Assembly (NCBI GenBank): GCA_036267975.1
Contig: DATAVA010000028.1
Location: forward strand, 62,001 to 126,000
Length of the DNA: 64,000 nucleotides
Source: DAIDKA01 sp036267975
GTDB lineage: Bacteria > Pseudomonadota > Gammaproteobacteria > Steroidobacterales > Steroidobacteraceae
Reading direction: 5' to 3'
Shown here: positions 28,567 to 37,967 of the stretch, piece after piece
Position numbering within the stretch: the first letter of the stretch is position 1
Layout: each line of letters starts with the position of its first letter
The notes under the pieces: model-generated
The model's database searches: none
Seen by the model: only the letters and a program-made list of their open reading frames with translations
What the model was told of the DNA's origin: nothing
Position numbers and translations under genes: made by a program

Positions 28567-29544
28567 CTAGGTCCCCGCCTTTATCGGTACGCGGGTGAAA
28601 CTGGTTTCGAGAATCCGCCACGCCAGATCCGCGAAGCTCAGACCTGCGGCTTTCGCCGCCATCGGCACCAGGCTGTGATCCGTCATGCCGGGCACCGTGT
28701 TGACCTCCAGCAGTTGCGGACGACCGGTGCTGTCCATCATGAAGTCCGCGCGTCCCCAGCCCTCGGCCCCCACTGCGGCAAATGCCGCGAGCCCCAGTGC
28801 GGCCAGATGCTCCTCGGCGGGTTTCGAGAGGCCGGACGGACAGAAGTACTGCGTGTCATTGCGCAGATACTTGGCCTCATAGTCATAGAACGTCGTTGCC
28901 GGCTGGATACGGATCGACGGCAGCGCACGTCCCTTGAGTATCGAGACGGTGTACTCGGCGCCCGGAACCCACGCCTCTGCCAGGACGCTTTCGTCCACGG
29001 CCGCCGCCACGCGGTACGCGGGCGCAAAGTCCTGCGCCCGCTCGACCTTGGTCATGCCGACACTGGACCCTTGGCTCGTCGGCTTGACGATGAGCGGCAG
29101 TTTCAGTCTCGCCAGCGCCGCTTCCAGATCCTGCTCGCCGGTCAGCTCCACATAGTCACTGGTGGGAATACCTGCCGCCTGAGCCAGCCGCTTGGTGCGC
29201 AGCTTGTCCATGCCGATCGCCGAACCCATCACGCCACTGCCGGTGTAGGGCAGGCCAAGACATTCGAGCGCGCCCTGCAGCGTTCCGTCTTCACCGCCGG
29301 GACCATGCAGCGCGATCCACACCCGTTCCGTGCCCCGGGCGAGCAGTTCTGGCAGCAACTGCGCGCGCGGATCGAATCCGTAGGCGTCGACGCCGCGGCT
29401 TTGAAGCGCCGCCAGCACGGCGGCGCCGGTCTTGAGCGAGACCTCCCGTTCCGTCGAGGTGCCGCCGTAGATAACCGCAACCCGGCCGAACTGCGCAGGG
29501 TCCGTGACGCTGCGCGCGGCTGACTTGTCGTGCCTGATACGCAT
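28567..29544 (-). CDS. ddl: D-alanine--D-alanine ligase
   Basis: 325 residues, ATP-grasp enzyme that makes the D-Ala-D-Ala dipeptide used by MurF. The N-terminal VAVIYGGTSTEREVSL, LPLIVKPTSQGSSVGM, the ATP-grasp strand FMMDSTGRPQLLEVNTVPGMT and the final SLVPMAAKAAGL are typical of DdlB. The first base of its ATG is the last base of the murB stop (TGATG), and ftsQ starts directly after its stop. Confidence 0.96.
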   Translation of the reverse strand: MRIRHDKSAARSVTDPAQFGRVAVIYGGTSTEREVSLKTGAAVLAALQSRGVDAYGFDPRAQLLPELLARGTERVWIALHGPGGEDGTLQGALECLGLPYTGSGVMGSAIGMDKLRTKRLAQAAGIPTSDYVELTGEQDLEAALARLKLPLIVKPTSQGSSVGMTKVERAQDFAPAYRVAAAVDESVLAEAWVPGAEYTVSILKGRALPSIRIQPATTFYDYEAKYLRNDTQYFCPSGLSKPAEEHLAALGLAAFAAVGAEGWGRADFMMDSTGRPQLLEVNTVPGMTDHSLVPMAAKAAGLSFADLAWRILETSFTRVPIKAGT

Positions 29545-30437
29545 CAGAGCGCCTCTCCGAGAATGCGCACTTCGGGCTGCAGGGCAATGCCATGCGCTGC
29601 CCGGACCTGCGCCTGCACCTGCAACACCAGCTGCTCCAGATCGGCCGCGGTGGCCGCGCCATGATTGATGATGAAATTCGCGTGCTTGAGCGACACGGAC
29701 GCATCGCCTACCCGCAAGCCCTTCAGTCCGGTCGTTTCGATCAGCCTGGCGGCGTGATCACCCGGTGGGTTCTTGAATACCGAGCCGCAGCTCCATTCAC
29801 CGATGGGCTGGGACTGCCGACGGCGTGCGAGCAGCTCACGCACGGCCGAATCATCGATGCCGGGAGCGTGCGCGAAGCTCATGTGCGCGGCCGCGAACCA
29901 TTCATCGGCGTGGCTGGAACTGACATGCCGGTAGCTGATCGAGTACTCACCCGGCACGCGCGTGTGGTGCCGGCCGTGGCGGTCGAGGGTTTCCACCGAC
30001 ACCACGCAGTTCCAAGTCTCCCCGCCGAACGCCCCGGCGTTCATCGCCAGGGCCCCCCCCAGAGTGCCCGGAATGCCGGCGAAGAATTCCGCGCCGCCCA
30101 GTTCCCACTGAATGCACTGGCGGGCGATGCGCGCGCAGGCCACACCCGCCTCGCTGTACACCGTATTCGCGTCGCCGCGTTCGAGCCGCAGCAGCGCATC
30201 CTGGGTGGCAACCACCACACCGCGGATGCCGCCATCACGCACCAGCAGGTTACTGCCCAGCCCTACGAAGTGGATGGGCATGTCCTCGGGCACCGTACCG
30301 AGGAACTCGCGCAGGTCATCACGATCCCGCGGCGTGAAGTAGATTTCGGCGCCGCCGCCGACGTGCCAGGAAGTGTGACGGCTCATGGGCTCGTCACGCC
30401 GCACGCGGGGCAGGAACCTGTCGGCCACCTGCATCAT
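29544..30437 (-). CDS. murB: UDP-N-acetylenolpyruvoylglucosamine reductase MurB
   Basis: 297 residues, FAD enzyme that reduces enolpyruvyl-UDP-GlcNAc to UDP-MurNAc. The type II (short) layout is seen: TSWHVGGGAEIYF, the FAD loop FVGLGSNLLVRDGGIRGVVV, FFAGIPGTLGGALAMNAGAF and GSVFKNPPGDHAARLIE with the catalytic Ser. HANFIINHGAATAADLEQL closes the fold. Its ATG overlaps the murC stop by 4 bases. Confidence 0.96.
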   Translation of the reverse strand: MMQVADRFLPRVRRDEPMSRHTSWHVGGGAEIYFTPRDRDDLREFLGTVPEDMPIHFVGLGSNLLVRDGGIRGVVVATQDALLRLERGDANTVYSEAGVACARIARQCIQWELGGAEFFAGIPGTLGGALAMNAGAFGGETWNCVVSVETLDRHGRHHTRVPGEYSISYRHVSSSHADEWFAAAHMSFAHAPGIDDSAVRELLARRRQSQPIGEWSCGSVFKNPPGDHAARLIETTGLKGLRVGDASVSLKHANFIINHGAATAADLEQLVLQVQAQVRAAHGIALQPEVRILGEAL

Positions 30438-31876
30438 GACCGCACCTGCTGCGACAGCAGCGCCGGCAGTGCATTCGATACGGCATTGATATTGCCGGCG
30501 CCCATCGTCACGATCAGATCCCCGCCGCGGATCATGCCCTGCAGTGCTGCCCCCAAGGTCTCGACGTCTTCCACGAAGACCGGCTCCACCTGCGCGCGCG
30601 AGCGCACGGCACGGCAGATGGCGCGGCCGTCGGCGCCGGCGATCGGTGCTTCGCCCGCCGCGTAAACCTCGGTGACCAGCAGTACATCGGCCTGCGAGAG
30701 CACGCGGCCGAAGTCATCGATGAGGTCGCGGGTGCGCGAATAGCGGTGCGGCTGGAAAGCCAGGACCAGCCGGCGCCCGGGATACCCCTGGCGCAGCGCT
30801 TCCAGCGTCGCGGCGACCTCCGTGGGGTGGTGACCGTAGTCATCCACGATCGTCACCGTACCGGTTGCGAGCGTCACATCTGCGATGTGCTGCAGCCGGC
30901 GGTCGATGCCCTGGAAGGCGGCGAGTGCCCGAGCGATGGCTGCATCCTCAATGCCGAGCTCGGTCGCCACTGCGATCGCGGCCAACGCGTTGCTGACATT
31001 GTGAATGCCGGGAAGATTCAAGGTGACGGTCAGCACCGCGTTCTCTGCGGATCGCGCCGCGGTTCCCGAGCGCACCACATCAAACTGGGTCTGCAGGCCA
31101 TTGCGCCGCAGATTCGTCGCGCGCACATCGGCCGTCGCGGCCAGGCCATAAGTCATGATCGGCCGACTGATGCGCGCCATGACGCCCGCGAGCGTCGCAT
31201 CGTCGAGGCACAGAATCGCCAGACCATAGAACGGCAGGTTCTGCAGGAAATCCACGAAGCTTGACTTCAGACGCTCGAAATCCCCGTCGTGCGTACTGAG
31301 ATGATCATTGTCGATGTTCGTGACGATGGCGATGAGCGGCTGCAGATGCGTGAAGCTCGCGTCACTCTCGTCGGCCTCGGCCACCAGGTAGCGTCCCGAG
31401 CCCAGGCGCGCGTTGCTGTCCGCGCTTTTCAGGCGGCCGCCGATTACGAAGGTCGGATCCGCGCCCCCTTCCGCGAGAATGCTCGCGACGAGACTGGTCG
31501 TCGTGGTCTTGCCGTGCGTGCCAGCCACTGCAATGGAATAGCGAAAGCGCATCAGCTCGCCCAGCATCTCGGCGCGCTGCACGACCGGAATACGCGCGGC
31601 CAGCGCCGCCTCGACTTCCGGATTGCCCGCCGGCACCGCGCTCGAAATCACCACCACGTCGGCGCCATCGATATTGCGCTGCGCATGACCGATGGCGATC
31701 TGGGCGCCAAGCTGGGCCAGACGCTGCGTCACCGCGTTGGCTTTCAGATCCGATCCCTGCACGCGATAGCCCAGATTGATCAGCACTTCGGCGATGCCAC
31801 TCATGCCGCTGCCGCCGATACCGACCAGGTGGATGGTATGGATACGGCGCATGCGATCGGCGCGATCGAGGATCAT
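30434..31876 (-). CDS. murC: UDP-N-acetylmuramate--L-alanine ligase MurC
   Basis: 480 residues from ATG 31876, which overlaps the murG stop (ATGA); the conserved part (IHTIHLVGIGGSGMSGIAEV) begins about 10 residues in. Adds L-Ala to UDP-MurNAc using ATP. The ATP loop is GTHGKTTTTSLVA, the central motif ADESDASF is followed by NIDNDHLSTHDG, and the C-terminal Rossmann domain contains VDDYGHHPTEVAATL and FQPHRYSRT. Normal Mur ligase length. Confidence 0.96.
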   Translation of the reverse strand: MILDRADRMRRIHTIHLVGIGGSGMSGIAEVLINLGYRVQGSDLKANAVTQRLAQLGAQIAIGHAQRNIDGADVVVISSAVPAGNPEVEAALAARIPVVQRAEMLGELMRFRYSIAVAGTHGKTTTTSLVASILAEGGADPTFVIGGRLKSADSNARLGSGRYLVAEADESDASFTHLQPLIAIVTNIDNDHLSTHDGDFERLKSSFVDFLQNLPFYGLAILCLDDATLAGVMARISRPIMTYGLAATADVRATNLRRNGLQTQFDVVRSGTAARSAENAVLTVTLNLPGIHNVSNALAAIAVATELGIEDAAIARALAAFQGIDRRLQHIADVTLATGTVTIVDDYGHHPTEVAATLEALRQGYPGRRLVLAFQPHRYSRTRDLIDDFGRVLSQADVLLVTEVYAAGEAPIAGADGRAICRAVRSRAQVEPVFVEDVETLGAALQGMIRGGDLIVTMGAGNINAVSNALPALLSQQVRS

Positions 31877-32961
31877 GCCGCACCCTCCGCGTAGCGCAGG
31901 CAGGCCTGCGCCAGAGCCTCGGTCGCGCGCGGCTGGGCCAGATCCCGTGCCTTTATCGCCATCTCCAGCAATGGCACCCGGTCGGCGCACAGTTGCCGCA
32001 GGCTCACACACAGGCGCTGTGGCGTAAGATCGCGGTCGGCGATCAGCAACGCGGCCCCGTGATCGACCAGATAGGCTGCATTGACGGTCTGATGATCATC
32101 GACCGCTGCCGGAAACGGCACCAGAATCGACGCCACACCGACCGCCGCCAATTCACACACGGTCAGCGCGCCCGACCGGCAGATCACCAGATCCGCCCAG
32201 CCATACGCCTCAGCCATGTCCTCGATGAAAGCCGTCACCTGGGCGCGCACACCGCTGTTGGCATAGTTCTGCGCCGCCGCCTCGTGCCAGCGCGCGCCGG
32301 CCTGGTGGCGCACGTTCACGGCCAAGGTGCCACCAAGCTGCGCGAGCGCCAGCGGCACCACCGTATTGAGGCGTACGGCGCCCTGACTGCCACCAAAGAC
32401 CAGCACGTTGATCGCGCCATGCCGCCCGGCGAAGCGCACCTGCGGTGTCGCGGCCGCGGCGATGTCCTCGCGCACCGGATTGCCGATGGTGGTGGCGCGC
32501 ACGGCCCGACTGAAACTGTCGGGAAAGGCTTCGAGCACCTCATCGGCCAGATGCGACAGGCAGCGGTTGGTGAATCCGGCGACGGCGTTCTGCTCATGAA
32601 TGATGAGCGGTCGGCGCGTGAGCCACGCGGCGACACCCCCCGGGCCGGTGACAAACCCGCCGAGGCCCACCACGGCCAGCGGCCGATGCCGGCGCATCAC
32701 CTGCAGGGCCTGCCACAATGCGACGCCCAGGCGAAACGGCGCCGCGAGCAGGGTCAGCCAGCCCTTGCCGCGCAAGCCGCCCACGGACAGCCACTCGATG
32801 GGAATGTGTTCGGCCGGGATAACGCGCGCCTCCAGCCCCTTGCGCGTACCCAGCCACACGACCGGTTGGGAGCGCCGGCGCAGCAGGCGCGCCAGCGCCA
32901 ATGCCGGATAGACATGGCCACCGGTACCGCCCGCCATGATGAGAATCGGGCGGCCGCTCAT
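31873..32961 (-). CDS. murG: Undecaprenyl-PP-MurNAc-pentapeptide GlcNAc transferase MurG
   Basis: 362 residues from ATG 32961, overlapping the ftsW stop (ATGA). It converts lipid I to lipid II on the inner face of the membrane. The glycine-rich loop IMAGGTGGHVYPALALA is present. VGLGGFVTGPGGVAA, HEQNAVAGFTNR, VFGGSQGAVRLN and CRSGALTVCELAAVG are the family motifs. The length is normal (E. coli 355). Confidence 0.96.
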   Translation of the reverse strand: MSGRPILIMAGGTGGHVYPALALARLLRRRSQPVVWLGTRKGLEARVIPAEHIPIEWLSVGGLRGKGWLTLLAAPFRLGVALWQALQVMRRHRPLAVVGLGGFVTGPGGVAAWLTRRPLIIHEQNAVAGFTNRCLSHLADEVLEAFPDSFSRAVRATTIGNPVREDIAAAATPQVRFAGRHGAINVLVFGGSQGAVRLNTVVPLALAQLGGTLAVNVRHQAGARWHEAAAQNYANSGVRAQVTAFIEDMAEAYGWADLVICRSGALTVCELAAVGVASILVPFPAAVDDHQTVNAAYLVDHGAALLIADRDLTPQRLCVSLRQLCADRVPLLEMAIKARDLAQPRATEALAQACLRYAEGAA

Positions 32962-34148
32962 GCGTCCTCCCGCACACGTGCCGCGGCAGTGCGCGCCGGC
33001 GCAGTCGCCTCGTGGTACACGCGCAGCACGATGGCCGACCACATCAATGCCACCACCAAACTGGAGCCGCCATAGCTCATCAACGGCAGGGTCAGGCCCT
33101 TGGTCGGCAGCACGCCCATGTTCACGCCGATGTTGATCATCGCCTGAACACCGATCCACACCCCGAAGGCGGCGGCGAGATAGGCGCCGAACTTCAGGCC
33201 CGCCTCGTGCGCCAGGCGTGCGGTGTGCAGGCTGCGCCAGGCCAATGCGAGGAACAGGCCGAGTGTCAGCAGCACCCCGAGCAGACCCAGCTCCTCGGCG
33301 AGAACCGCGAATATGAAGTCGCTGTGCGCTTCGGGCAGGTAGAACAGCTTCTGCACACTCTCGCCCAGCCCCACACCGAACATCTGTCCGCGCCCGATCG
33401 CGATCAGTGACTGGACCAGCTGGAATCCCGAGTGGAACGGATCATCGAAGGGATGCAGGAATGCGGTGATGCGGGCGCGCCGATAGCCGGAGGATTCCGC
33501 GACGATGATGAACAGCGTGACCGCGCACACCACCAGCAGCGTCATCCAGCGCAGGCGGCCACCGGCCAGGAACAGCATGATGAAGCCGGTGGCGAACAGG
33601 ACTGTAGCCGCACCCATGTCCGGTTCCGCGAGCAACAGGCCGCCTGCCAACAGCAGAACACCCAGTGGCTTGAGCAGCCCACGCAGCGTGCCGCGCAGTT
33701 CCTCTTCCTTGCGCACGGCGTAGCTGGCCACGTAAATCAGCACCAGCAGCCGCGCGAGCTCGGACACCTGGAAGGCGAAGCCACCGATCTGCAGCCAGCG
33801 ACGACTGCCGTGGCTACGATGGCCGACTCCGGGGACCGCAACGATCAGCAGCAGCGCCAGCCCGACGAACAGCAACGGCACCGATAAGCGCTCGAGCTGG
33901 TCCGTGCGCACGCAGAAGATGACCGCGCCCGCGCCCACCCCGACCGCCGCAAACAGCAACTGCTTGTCGAGGTAGGCGAAACTGTTGGCCGCGGACTCCT
34001 GACTGGCCACCGAGATCGAGGCGGAGGTGACCATGATCATTCCGAACAGCACGATCGTCGCCAGCAGCGCCACCAGCACGAAATCGATGCGCACGCCACC
34101 CTTGCGGTGACCTGATTGCGCAAAGGCCAGTGGCAGGACTGCGCTCAT
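32958..34148 (-). CDS. ftsW: Septal lipid II polymerase FtsW
   Basis: 396-residue SEDS protein with about ten membrane helices. It polymerises glycan at the septum together with FtsI. Family motifs include DKQLLFAAVGVGAG after the first helix, VGHRSHGSRRWLQIGGFAFQ, SELARLLVLIYVASY, LLLAEPDMGAATVLF and the final loop PTKGLTLPLMSYGGSSL. It overlaps murD and murG by 4 bases each. Length matches E. coli FtsW (414). Confidence 0.96.
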   Translation of the reverse strand: MSAVLPLAFAQSGHRKGGVRIDFVLVALLATIVLFGMIMVTSASISVASQESAANSFAYLDKQLLFAAVGVGAGAVIFCVRTDQLERLSVPLLFVGLALLLIVAVPGVGHRSHGSRRWLQIGGFAFQVSELARLLVLIYVASYAVRKEEELRGTLRGLLKPLGVLLLAGGLLLAEPDMGAATVLFATGFIMLFLAGGRLRWMTLLVVCAVTLFIIVAESSGYRRARITAFLHPFDDPFHSGFQLVQSLIAIGRGQMFGVGLGESVQKLFYLPEAHSDFIFAVLAEELGLLGVLLTLGLFLALAWRSLHTARLAHEAGLKFGAYLAAAFGVWIGVQAMINIGVNMGVLPTKGLTLPLMSYGGSSLVVALMWSAIVLRVYHEATAPARTAAARVREDA

Positions 34149-35506
34149 GCCGCCAGCTCCCTGACCGCGCTGCTGAACACTTCGCCGCGATGCGCGTAGT
34201 TACGGAACATGTCGAGGCTGGCGCACGCGGGCGACAGCAGCACGGTGTCACCGGGCTGGGCGATCTTCGCGGCCGCGCGTACGGCTTCGGGCATGCTGGC
34301 GCTGCGCTGGGTGGGACACACATCGTGCAACACCTTTTCAATGGCAGGCGCGTCGCGTCCGATGAGCACGACGCTGCGCACCTTGCCGCGAAACGCCTCA
34401 CGCAGCGGGGTGAAGTCCTGCGCCTTGCCATCGCCGCCGGCGATCACGATCAGTGGCCCGGCCATACCCGCGACCGCCGCAAGGGTCGCGCCGACATTGG
34501 TGCCCTTGGAGTCATCCACGTAACTGACGCCACGTACATCGGCCACCCGCTGCGCGCGATGCGGCAGCCCGGGAAAACTCGCAAGTTCCTCGAGCATCGC
34601 GTTCAGGGGCAGACCGATCGCCTCGCCGAGCGCGAGCGCGGCCAGCGCATTCGCCGCATTGTGCATTCCCGTGAGCAGCATCGACTCCATCGCGATCAAG
34701 GGTTCGCCGCGCCGCATCAGCCATGGCTTGCCGGTATCGCGCACCGCCACGGTGTAGTCCGCATCGGGCGCGTCGCGCAGCGAGAAGCCGACGATGCGCG
34801 CCGCCTGGTGCGGCATGGCGGCAACCAGCGGATCATCGAGGTTGATCACGGCTGTATCGCAACGGGCAAAGATGCGTGCCTTCGCGGCCGCGTACTCGCC
34901 CATCGACGCATAGCGGTCCATATGATCGGGCGTGACATTCAGGACCGTTGCGGCGCGCAGATCCAGCGAGGTGGTGGCTTCCAGCTGATAGCTGGATAAC
35001 TCCAGCACGTACAGCTCGGTGGGCTGGGCGTCTGCCTGGGCGGCGCGCAACAGCTGCAGCGCCGGTTCACCCAGATTGCCGCCCATGCGCACCCGCATCC
35101 CGGCGCGCGCGGCCATCCGGCCAAGCAGCGTCGTCACGGTGCTCTTGCCATTGGTGCCGGTGATGCCCACCACGGGCGCGTCCGCCGCTACCGCGAACAG
35201 TTCAATGTCGCCTGCAATCGTGATGCCGCGCCGGCGCGCCTCGACGAAGAATGGATCCGACAGCGGTACGCCGGGCGATGCGACCACGCACACCGCCGCA
35301 TCGAGCAGGCTGGTATCCAGATGTCCGAAGCGCACGGTGATATCGGGGTCGAGCATGGCCAGTTGCGCGCGCCCTGGCGGATCCGCGCGGCTGTCGGTCA
35401 CACACACTCGCCAGCCACGCTCCAGCAGATAGCGCGCGCACGACAACCCCGTGACTCCCAAACCCACGATGACGGCAGCCGTTTGCTTGTTGCGCGTGTC
35501 GCTCAT
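34145..35506 (-). CDS. murD: UDP-N-acetylmuramoylalanine--D-glutamate ligase MurD
   Basis: 453 residues from ATG 35506 overlapping the mraY stop (ATGA). It adds D-Glu to UDP-MurNAc-L-Ala. The N-terminal VIVGLGVTGLSCARYLLERG binds the UMP part. The ATP loop is GITGTNGKSTVTTLLG, with NVTPDHMDRYASM, GLPHRAQRV and VSYVDDSKGTNVGAT in the later domains. LLSPACASLDMFRNYAHRG is the characteristic C-terminal MurD signature. Confidence 0.96.
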   Translation of the reverse strand: MSDTRNKQTAAVIVGLGVTGLSCARYLLERGWRVCVTDSRADPPGRAQLAMLDPDITVRFGHLDTSLLDAAVCVVASPGVPLSDPFFVEARRRGITIAGDIELFAVAADAPVVGITGTNGKSTVTTLLGRMAARAGMRVRMGGNLGEPALQLLRAAQADAQPTELYVLELSSYQLEATTSLDLRAATVLNVTPDHMDRYASMGEYAAAKARIFARCDTAVINLDDPLVAAMPHQAARIVGFSLRDAPDADYTVAVRDTGKPWLMRRGEPLIAMESMLLTGMHNAANALAALALGEAIGLPLNAMLEELASFPGLPHRAQRVADVRGVSYVDDSKGTNVGATLAAVAGMAGPLIVIAGGDGKAQDFTPLREAFRGKVRSVVLIGRDAPAIEKVLHDVCPTQRSASMPEAVRAAAKIAQPGDTVLLSPACASLDMFRNYAHRGEVFSSAVRELAA

Positions 35507-36588
35507 CGCACCTTCAGTGTCGCAAGGCCCAGCAGCACCAGCAGCAGCGAGAGAATCCAAAAGCGGACGATCACCTTGGGTTCCGCCCAGCCCTTGAGTT
35601 CGAAATGGTGATGGATCGGCGCCATGCGAAAGATGCGCTTGCCGGTCAATTTGAACGAAGCTACCTGCAGGATGACCGAGGCCGTCTCGAGCACGAAAAT
35701 ACCGCCCATGATCAGCGCCACGAGTTCCTGGCGCACGATGACGGCGACCACGCCCAACGCACCGCCGATCGCCAGCGCACCGACATCGCCCATGAATACC
35801 TGCGCCGGATAGGTGTTGAACCACAGGAACCCGAGGCCCGCCCCGCTCAGCGCCGCGCAGAACACGAGCAGCTCACCGGCGCGCGGCACGGCGGGGATCG
35901 CCAGGTATTCGGCGAACTTGGCATTGCCGCTGGCATAGGCGAAAACGCCCAGTGCCGCGCTGACCATGACCGCCGGCATGATCGCGAGGCCATCGAGCCC
36001 ATCGGTCAGGTTCACCGCATTGCTCATGCCGACAATCATCAGGTAACCCAGCGCGATGAAGGACACGGCTGAGAGCGGCTCGGCGAAGCGCTTGACGAAG
36101 GGCAGGAACAGCGTGGTTTCGGCCGGCGACTGAGCGGTGTAGTAGAGGACTGCCGCCGCACACAGTCCCACGACGGTCTGCCACAGATATTTCTGGCGCG
36201 GGATCAGGCCGCGGGAGTTCTTGCCGGCCAGCTTCAGATAGTCGTCGTAGAAGCCGATCAGTCCGAAGGCGAAGGTGACCCCCAGCACCGTCCACACGAA
36301 GCGGTCGCGCACATTCGCCCACATCAGCGTGCCAAACAGCACGGCGACCAGGATCAACGCGCCGCCCATCGTGGGCGTTCCGGCCTTCGGCAGATGCGAC
36401 TTCGGACCATCGTCGCGCACGACCTGCCCGATCTGGTACTTGGAAAGACGCGCGATCATCGACGGCCCGATCAGCAGCGAGAACACCAGCGAACTCATGC
36501 ACGCCAGAATGGCCCGCAGCGTCAAATACGAGAAAACATTGAAGCCGGAGTAGAAGGGCGTCAGATGCTGGGTGAGAAGATACAGCAC
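35503..36588 (-). CDS. mraY: Phospho-MurNAc-pentapeptide translocase MraY
   Basis: 361 residues, starting at GTG 36588, two bases after the murF stop. It transfers phospho-MurNAc-pentapeptide to undecaprenyl phosphate to give lipid I. About ten helices. Catalytic Asp motifs are IGFYDDYLKLA and NAVNLTDGLDGLAIMP. Later come VFMGDVGALAIGGALG and the cytoplasmic APIHHHFELKGWAEPK loop, both invariant in MraY. E. coli MraY is 360 residues. Confidence 0.97.
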   Translation of the reverse strand: MLYLLTQHLTPFYSGFNVFSYLTLRAILACMSSLVFSLLIGPSMIARLSKYQIGQVVRDDGPKSHLPKAGTPTMGGALILVAVLFGTLMWANVRDRFVWTVLGVTFAFGLIGFYDDYLKLAGKNSRGLIPRQKYLWQTVVGLCAAAVLYYTAQSPAETTLFLPFVKRFAEPLSAVSFIALGYLMIVGMSNAVNLTDGLDGLAIMPAVMVSAALGVFAYASGNAKFAEYLAIPAVPRAGELLVFCAALSGAGLGFLWFNTYPAQVFMGDVGALAIGGALGVVAVIVRQELVALIMGGIFVLETASVILQVASFKLTGKRIFRMAPIHHHFELKGWAEPKVIVRFWILSLLLVLLGLATLKVR

Positions 36589-36590
36589 GG

Positions 36591-37967
36591 TCAGGCGCCC
36601 CCGACCAGCGCCGCGACGACCTGTTCCAGATGCTTGAAGCGCGAACCCTTGACCAGCATGCGCACCTCGCTCGTGGCAGAACCGGGTTGCACCCGTGCGA
36701 GCTCGGCACCTAAGCCCGCGGCCAGCGCCGCGTTGTCCGTGAACCAGGTGGCGCCCGCGCCGAAGGTTTCGACTGCCAGCTTCGCCAGCGTGCCGGTCGC
36801 GAACACCCGTTCGATGCCGGCCGCCTTCGCCTGCAGGCCCACCTGCCGGTGACTCTCGGTTGCATAGTCGCCAAGTTCACCCATATCGGCGAACACCAGC
36901 CAGCGACGGCCTTCCAGCTGGGCCAGCACCTCGATTCCCGCCGCCACCGAACTCGGATTCGCGTTGTAGGAATCATCGATGAGCCAAGCGCCGCCGGTCG
37001 TACGCTTGAACTGCAGGCGCCCGGCGACGGCACGCATGCTGGCCAGGCCGCGCGCGATGTCGGTCAGGCCGACCCCGGCGGCCTGGGCCGCCGCGGCCGC
37101 GCCCAACGCATTGATCAGGTTGTGCCGCCCCGCCAGCTTCAGCTCCACGGGCACGCTGCCGCGCGGGGCGTGCAGCGTAAAGCGTGTCACGAAACCAGAC
37201 TCATCAATGGTCGTGCGGATCGTACCCGCCGTGAAGTCCGCTCCGGGCTCCAGGCCGAAGGTCGACACCCGGGCCGGCGTCATGTTTTTCCACAGCAGCG
37301 CGAAGGGATCATCGTGATTGATGATCGCCGTCGCATCCGCGCTCAACCCGGCGACCATCTCGCCTTCGGCGCGCGCCACACCTTCGAGGCTGCCGAAGCC
37401 TTCGAGGTGCTCGGCGCCGGCGTTGGTGATGATCCCCACGGTGGGGCGACCGATGCTCACCAGCGCCGCAACCTCGCCGGCGCGGTCAGCGCCCATCTCG
37501 ATCACTGCGAAGCGGTGTTCGCGGTTCATCCGGAACAGCGTCAGCGGCACACCGATGTGATTATTCAGGTTACCGCGCGTGCTCAGGCACGGCCCGGCCT
37601 GGGACAGGATGCCCGATATCAGTTCCTTGACGGTCGTCTTGCCATTGCTGCCGGCGACCCCGACCACCGGAATGGCGAAGCCTTCGCGCCACGCGTGGGC
37701 ACCGCTCGCGAGCGCGGCCAGCGTGTCGTCGACGACAATCTGGCTGGAAATACGCGCCTGCTCGGTGTGCACCACGGCGCCGGCCGCCCCGCGCGCCATC
37801 GCCGCGGCCACGTAGTCCTCGCCATTGAATCGCGGGCCCGACAGCGCGACGAACAGTTCGCCCGGGTTCACCGTGCGCGAGTCGGTCGACACTCCGTTGA
37901 ACGCGGTATCGGCGCCCGCCAACCGACCGCCGCAACTGTGCGCGAACGCTGCCAGGGTAGCCTTCAT
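36591..37967 (-). CDS. murF: UDP-MurNAc-tripeptide D-Ala-D-Ala ligase MurF
   Basis: 458 residues. Adds D-Ala-D-Ala (from Ddl) to the tripeptide precursor. The uridine-binding domain has GVSTDSRTVNPGELFVALSG, the ATP loop GVAGSNGKTTVKELIS, and IEMGADRAGEVAALVSI and LIDDSYNANPSSVAAGIEVL are MurF signatures. VFADMGELGDYATESHRQVG lies in the C-terminal domain. Its ATG overlaps the murE stop by 4 bases. Confidence 0.96.
   Translation of the reverse strand: MKATLAAFAHSCGGRLAGADTAFNGVSTDSRTVNPGELFVALSGPRFNGEDYVAAAMARGAAGAVVHTEQARISSQIVVDDTLAALASGAHAWREGFAIPVVGVAGSNGKTTVKELISGILSQAGPCLSTRGNLNNHIGVPLTLFRMNREHRFAVIEMGADRAGEVAALVSIGRPTVGIITNAGAEHLEGFGSLEGVARAEGEMVAGLSADATAIINHDDPFALLWKNMTPARVSTFGLEPGADFTAGTIRTTIDESGFVTRFTLHAPRGSVPVELKLAGRHNLINALGAAAAAQAAGVGLTDIARGLASMRAVAGRLQFKRTTGGAWLIDDSYNANPSSVAAGIEVLAQLEGRRWLVFADMGELGDYATESHRQVGLQAKAAGIERVFATGTLAKLAVETFGAGATWFTDNAALAAGLGAELARVQPGSATSEVRMLVKGSRFKHLEQVVAALVGGA

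Noticed and set aside
32000..33075. About 360-codon open frame on the plus strand
   Set aside because: Antisense to murG and ftsW, whose motifs are unmistakable; composition typical of a shadow.
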